64,000 nucleotides of DNA from CAYWQB01 sp964460785 (GTDB taxonomy: Bacteria > Chlamydiota > Chlamydiia > Chlamydiales > CAYWQB01). Shown here piece after piece: positions 60,302 to 64,000 of the stretch. The stretch spans positions 266,915 to 330,914 of the forward strand of contig CAYWQB010000003.1 of NCBI GenBank assembly GCA_964460785.1. Reading direction: 5' to 3'. The position numbers and the translations under genes are program-made. Within the stretch, counting starts at the first letter, position 1. Each line of letters starts with the position of its first letter. A model generated the notes under the pieces. It did no database searches, was not told where the DNA came from, and saw only the letters and a list, made by a program, of their open reading frames with translations.

Positions 60302-61363
60302 TTATAAAGGCTCTTCTTGGTGTAAGACGGGAGTATAAGCTCCATAAAAGCTAATCAGCTCATCAGCTCTTGGATATTGCTGGTGCTTGAGCTTTTCATA
60401 GGCTCTAAGTCCCTTGGCATTATGGCCTTGCTGAAAGTACAGTACCCCTAAACTATAGAGAGCATCTCCATCATCGGGCTTAAGGCTAACAATGGTTTCA
60501 TACTCCTGAATCTCTTCTTCAGGCATTTGCAAATCTCTGTAGCTATAAGCCAATTGTTCATGAACCCAAGGGTCATTTGGTGCATATTCTTTGAGAATAT
60601 TAAACTCCTCGATCGCTCTGCGCGCTGCAGAGTAGAACTTTTCTTCCATTTCTACTGTGCAGCGGCCAGAAGGAACCCATCGCTCTTCATCAAAGTCTTC
60701 AATTGTCCGAGGGTCGATATAGAGGCTAGAGAGCAACACATAACAGTTCGCAAGCATGGCATGCACTTCGAGATTGGTTGGCTCATAGCGCACTAATTTC
60801 AAGAACTCTTCAATCGCATCAAAGAGCAAAAGCTCCTGCATTTTATGGACATCTTGCCAGTGCCAAAAGCAGCTAAACTTTTCTAAAAGAGGAGAGATGA
60901 ACTCAAAGCGGTGGGAAGTCACAGGATAAAAGCTATACTCTAGCTCTTGAAGGTTTGCTGCAAAACGGCAGGAAGCATTGGCCAGGAGCATATGATGCTC
61001 TGCAATTCCCTCTTGAAAGTGCATCGTATTTTTACAACTATCAATAAAGCGATTGCGTAGCTCAACCAGCTGCTCTGGCTTTCTGGACTGAAAATAAATA
61101 CGTAAGATGAAGTAAGCAAACCCTGTGAGGAACATCAATGCAAGGGAATAGGCCAAAATAGTGGATTGCGCAATGGCCGCAAAAAGAACTAAAAAAAGAA
61201 TCAGCTCCACTGCGCCTAAAACGAAGAAGACAATGCTAAACCCCATATAAGCTTGGGAAATATTTTTCAGCTCATGGACTGCAGGCTCACATAAGCGAGG
61301 CACATGATCTTTGTAGAAGTCTTTTTCAAAAGTAGAGTCTTCCTGGTGACTTGTTGTGCTCAT
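60302..61363 (-). CDS. TPR protein with two membrane helices
   Basis: 353 residues. A soluble N-terminal 35 residues are followed by two hydrophobic segments at about 42-65 and 72-93, then a helical C-terminal region with TPR-like units at about 215-330 (including PNDPWVHEQLAYSYRDLQMP and GDALYSLGVLYFQQGHNAKGL). The TPR part faces the cytoplasm or periplasm, depending on orientation. It is 7 bases downstream of the first TPR gene and belongs to the same operon. Confidence 0.8.
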   Translation of the reverse strand: MSTTSHQEDSTFEKDFYKDHVPRLCEPAVHELKNISQAYMGFSIVFFVLGAVELILFLVLFAAIAQSTILAYSLALMFLTGFAYFILRIYFQSRKPEQLVELRNRFIDSCKNTMHFQEGIAEHHMLLANASCRFAANLQELEYSFYPVTSHRFEFISPLLEKFSCFWHWQDVHKMQELLLFDAIEEFLKLVRYEPTNLEVHAMLANCYVLLSSLYIDPRTIEDFDEERWVPSGRCTVEMEEKFYSAARRAIEEFNILKEYAPNDPWVHEQLAYSYRDLQMPEEEIQEYETIVSLKPDDGDALYSLGVLYFQQGHNAKGLRAYEKLKHQQYPRADELISFYGAYTPVLHQEEPL

Positions 61364-61370
61364 ATTGCGT

Positions 61371-64000
61371 CTACTCAGTTTTTAGTGCATCGATAGATGG
61401 ATGTTGCGCATCGATAGCAATCGAAGAGCGCTCTGTTGGTAGATGTAGGTAGTGACTAGCCTGTTGGAGGGTTTGTAATGCTTTTTGCTGATTGCCAAGT
61501 TGCGAGTGGCAGGTGGCCAATAACTGGTAGTTTTCTGCTTTAAATGGCGCAAGAGAGGTCGCTCGCTGAGCAGCATGTAACGCTTTAGATGGAAAGTCTG
61601 CTTGCAGGTACCAATTTGCTTGGGTATGAGCAAGGAAGGCAAGGTCAGGGAACTTTTGGCTGAGCTTGATAAGCTCTAAGCCCGCATGGTTAAAAGCCTC
61701 TTGCGACCAGGAAGCCACTTTGCGGTTGGTAGCAATGCTTTGCAAAAGGTCCCAAGGAAGAGCATCTTTGTTTTGGTGTAGAAGCAGTTGAAAGACAGAA
61801 TGCAGTCGTTCGACCTGGTTTGCCTCAAGGGGAGCTTTCCAAAGATTGGTAGAGCAAAGTGCTTGTCTTGGGTAGCGCTCAACCATCGCTTGGGCAGCGG
61901 CTTGTAAGTTCTCTGGTTGATCAAGTAAAAGGTATGCCTGGAGTAAAAGCTCCATTCCTTCTGCATCCTCTTCAAATTTTTGCAAGTAACTGGAAACTAA
62001 AAGGTCTGTGCTTGTTTGATCTTTGAGGGCGATGTATAAGCTGGTTAAAGCCAGAACTTCTTCTTTTGTTTGAACAGAAAATGGAGGAAGGTCTGACAGA
62101 AACTGTTTGGCAAGGTAGGGGCCTTGCATCTTTAAGATCGTGTCTATGAGGAAAATTTTTTCCTGAGAGGAAAGGCCCGGTGCCATCTTTTTCATGGGTG
62201 AGAGCTTGGCAATAGCCAGAGGAAGCTGCCCTGCCTGCGCAAGAGACTGGATATAAGAGAGCTGGTCAAGAGCTGTATTATTGGGAGAAACTCCTAGTAA
62301 CTGCTCCCAAGTTTTCGATGCTAAAGAAGGCGCATTTTGCTGCATATAAAGTTGAGCAACAGAGCGCTGTACATCAAAATCAAATGTGGTAGGCGCTGCT
62401 TGATAAAGAGAAAGAGCCGCAAGTGGCTTATTCTCTGCTTTAAGGAGAGAAAACTCCAACGAGTTTTTCATACGAAGGGAGGAGCCTGTTAAAGGAGCAG
62501 TAGGAAGGTGGGATAAAAGGTCTCTTGCTAAGGATGTACGTCCCAAATGTATGTATGCTTGCGCTTTTCTTAGTTGGGAAGAGGGATCAGAGGCAGAAAT
62601 CTTATCCAAGTACTCTAAAGCTTTTTTAGGGTTAGGCTTTTGTTTTTCATAAAAAAGGCTTGCTGTTTCATAGAAATCACGCTCTTGCCAAAGAGAGGAG
62701 TGAATTTTCCTAAAGTTTGGAGGGAAGGAACGAAGGTCGGTTTTGAGGTGGCTACTCATGGTATCGAGTACATACTCTGCTTTATGAAGATCATTTAGGT
62801 CTCGATAAGACAAAAACTGTGTATAGCGGAGCAAAGGAGCCTTCTGGTAAGACGAAGGAAGTTTACTATAGTAGTAGAGGCTGTCATGAGGCTTCTGTAC
62901 TTTTTGGGCTGTAATACAGAGGTAGGCAAGAGTCTCTTCTACAGGCTTTTCAATATTTTTTAAGTGAGAAAAGGCTCCTGTATAGTCCTTTCCTAGAAGG
63001 GATAAAACAGCAAGCTGCTCCCAGGCAAAATCACTTAGGGGGATCTCATTAGATAGAGAGAGTAGCAGTTCTTTCCCCTTCTCTGTTTCCTCTGTGAAGA
63101 TATAACTTATGGCAAGGGCTTCCTTTTCCTTAGGAGAGAGCTCTTTTTGTGAAGCAAGAGATTCCACAGATAGTTCATATAAGCCCTCCATATAGGCTGC
63201 AATGCCTTTTAGCCGGTGGGCATCTTGATTGGATGTATCGAGCTGCAAAACCCACTCTGCTTTCTTCAGAGCTTCAAAGGAGCGGCCAAGCTGAAGAAGT
63301 TGTTGGATATCAGCGATCTGGTTGCTGATTTCTACAGGTTTATCTAGGTGGTCGAGCTTAATCCCAAAGTAATCCATTGCTTGGGTGATATAGGGGAGGT
63401 TTTCCATATCATCATTGTTTCGAGCAAAAAGATAGGCCTCTTGCAAAAACTGGGTGATAGATCGCGTAAGTTCCTGTTTTTTCTCAAAGTAGGGAATTTG
63501 CTCAGCAAGAAGAAAGAGTTCATAGGCCTTTTGTGGAGAGTGCCCTCCTACCCAAAGCCCTGTTCCTGCAGCTACTAGCTGGCTTGCAAATAGGTAACGC
63601 TGGTCTGCATCTCGCTGTAGGTTATCATAAATAGTAATCAGTGCTTTTGTCTGGGATAGAGAGGCTTCATCTTCAGAGAGCTGCTTCAGGATGGTTTGCT
63701 CGACTTCTTTGACAAACTGATTGGCTAGCAAATTGGGACTAGAAGAAAGAGCATAGCCGACTCCCCAATACTGCTGAAATTGCTGCCATTGCTTTTGCTC
63801 AAGAGCTTCTCTTAGAGTTTTCTCTACTTTTTGATTCAGTAGGTTTGTTAAGGCGCTGGAGTGAAGTAATGCCTCTTTGATTTGATCAATGAGTTGAGAA
63901 GAAGCTTCAGAGCCTAAGCTTGCATGGACTTTGTGGAGGAAATAGTCTGAGATCTCAGAAAGAGAGCTGATTTCTTTCCAGCTTGTTAGCAAGGGGAGTG
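61371..64000 (-). CDS. Large TPR protein, start beyond the window
   Basis: 873 residues from a TTG at 63992, but the frame stays open to the window edge, so the true start may be outside. The sequence is helical throughout, with TPR-like pairs (AHRLKGIAAYMEGLYELSVE, RKAQAYIHLGRTSLARDLLS and QLLATCHSQLGNQQKALQTL). No signal peptide is visible in the part seen. It is the first gene here of a probable operon that runs to coaD. Confidence 0.75.
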   Translation of the reverse strand, partial: LPLLTSWKEISSLSEISDYFLHKVHASLGSEASSQLIDQIKEALLHSSALTNLLNQKVEKTLREALEQKQWQQFQQYWGVGYALSSSPNLLANQFVKEVEQTILKQLSEDEASLSQTKALITIYDNLQRDADQRYLFASQLVAAGTGLWVGGHSPQKAYELFLLAEQIPYFEKKQELTRSITQFLQEAYLFARNNDDMENLPYITQAMDYFGIKLDHLDKPVEISNQIADIQQLLQLGRSFEALKKAEWVLQLDTSNQDAHRLKGIAAYMEGLYELSVESLASQKELSPKEKEALAISYIFTEETEKGKELLLSLSNEIPLSDFAWEQLAVLSLLGKDYTGAFSHLKNIEKPVEETLAYLCITAQKVQKPHDSLYYYSKLPSSYQKAPLLRYTQFLSYRDLNDLHKAEYVLDTMSSHLKTDLRSFPPNFRKIHSSLWQERDFYETASLFYEKQKPNPKKALEYLDKISASDPSSQLRKAQAYIHLGRTSLARDLLSHLPTAPLTGSSLRMKNSLEFSLLKAENKPLAALSLYQAAPTTFDFDVQRSVAQLYMQQNAPSLASKTWEQLLGVSPNNTALDQLSYIQSLAQAGQLPLAIAKLSPMKKMAPGLSSQEKIFLIDTILKMQGPYLAKQFLSDLPPFSVQTKEEVLALTSLYIALKDQTSTDLLVSSYLQKFEEDAEGMELLLQAYLLLDQPENLQAAAQAMVERYPRQALCSTNLWKAPLEANQVERLHSVFQLLLHQNKDALPWDLLQSIATNRKVASWSQEAFNHAGLELIKLSQKFPDLAFLAHTQANWYLQADFPSKALHAAQRATSLAPFKAENYQLLATCHSQLGNQQKALQTLQQASHYLHLPTERSSIAIDAQHPSIDALKTE

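Noticed and set aside
1..64000. CRISPR arrays, insertion sequences, integrases, rRNA genes
   Set aside because: No regularly spaced repeats, transposase or integrase motifs, or rRNA sequence seen anywhere in the window.

Overview
The window looks like a chromosome segment of a Chlamydiae member that is not one of the classical pathogens. This rests on gene content and neighbourhoods that I recognise from chlamydial genomes: rplU-rpmA-obg beside a metal ABC transporter, dksA-lspA, ada beside an oppABC set, and dppDF beside a DUF47 protein and a Pit-type phosphate permease. A parB gene, mutY, rsmD and many TPR proteins also fit. The assignment is by eye; no database search was run. The striking point is a large flagellar gene cluster. 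Classical Chlamydia species are non-motile, and flagellar genes have been reported only from some marine or environmental chlamydiae.

Layout. 1-1555 (minus strand): two unrecognised envelope proteins. 1684-2001: a small unknown helical protein. 2036-15358: the flagellar block. It opens with a textbook sigma-54 promoter and runs flgF, flgG, flgA, flgH, flgI, flgJ (rod-binding part only), flgN-like, flgK, flgL, fliW, then two flagellin genes. Each flagellin gene has its own sigma-28-type promoter and terminator. Both flagellins are about 615-620 residues long because a PD40/YWTD-like (apparently beta-propeller) domain is inserted between the usual ends. The second flagellin mRNA leader carries three CAAGGAG copies, which looks like a CsrA target and fits with fliW upstream. 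15381-25155: mutY, two TPR/membrane proteins, parB, a copper ATPase, an unknown gene pair, a metallophosphoesterase, a dihydroorotase-like protein that has lost catalytic residues, and a membrane protein. 25295-29043: a solute-binding lipoprotein, a 49-residue membrane peptide, a TauE/SafE-type membrane protein, dksA, lspA, an unknown protein and a CinA/PncC-type amidohydrolase. 29072-34910: rplU, rpmA, obg, a MATE exporter, a znuABC-type metal transporter and tRNA-Ser(GGA). 35030-39297: small enzymes, a cold-shock protein with a DEAD-box helicase, and ada.

39367-50245 is a transport block: sthA, then oppA-oppB-oppC with enlarged subunits, pitA with its DUF47 partner, and dppD-dppF. 50385-54878 holds an unknown helical protein, the rRNA methyltransferase rsmB and an 867-residue secreted protein built almost wholly of MORN-like repeats. 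54872-64000 (minus strand) is a probable operon of three large TPR proteins, a membrane-anchored von Willebrand A protein, rsmD and coaD; the first TPR gene runs off the window edge.

How it fits together: the flagellar block encodes the distal rod, the L and P rings, the hook-filament junction, an export chaperone and the filament. Export apparatus, motor, proximal rod and hook genes must lie elsewhere. The promoter types suggest a hierarchy in which sigma-54 drives the basal-body genes, sigma-28 drives the flagellins, and FliW-CsrA may control flagellin translation. No intergenic stretch exceeds 300 bases, and I saw no insertion sequence, CRISPR array or rRNA gene.
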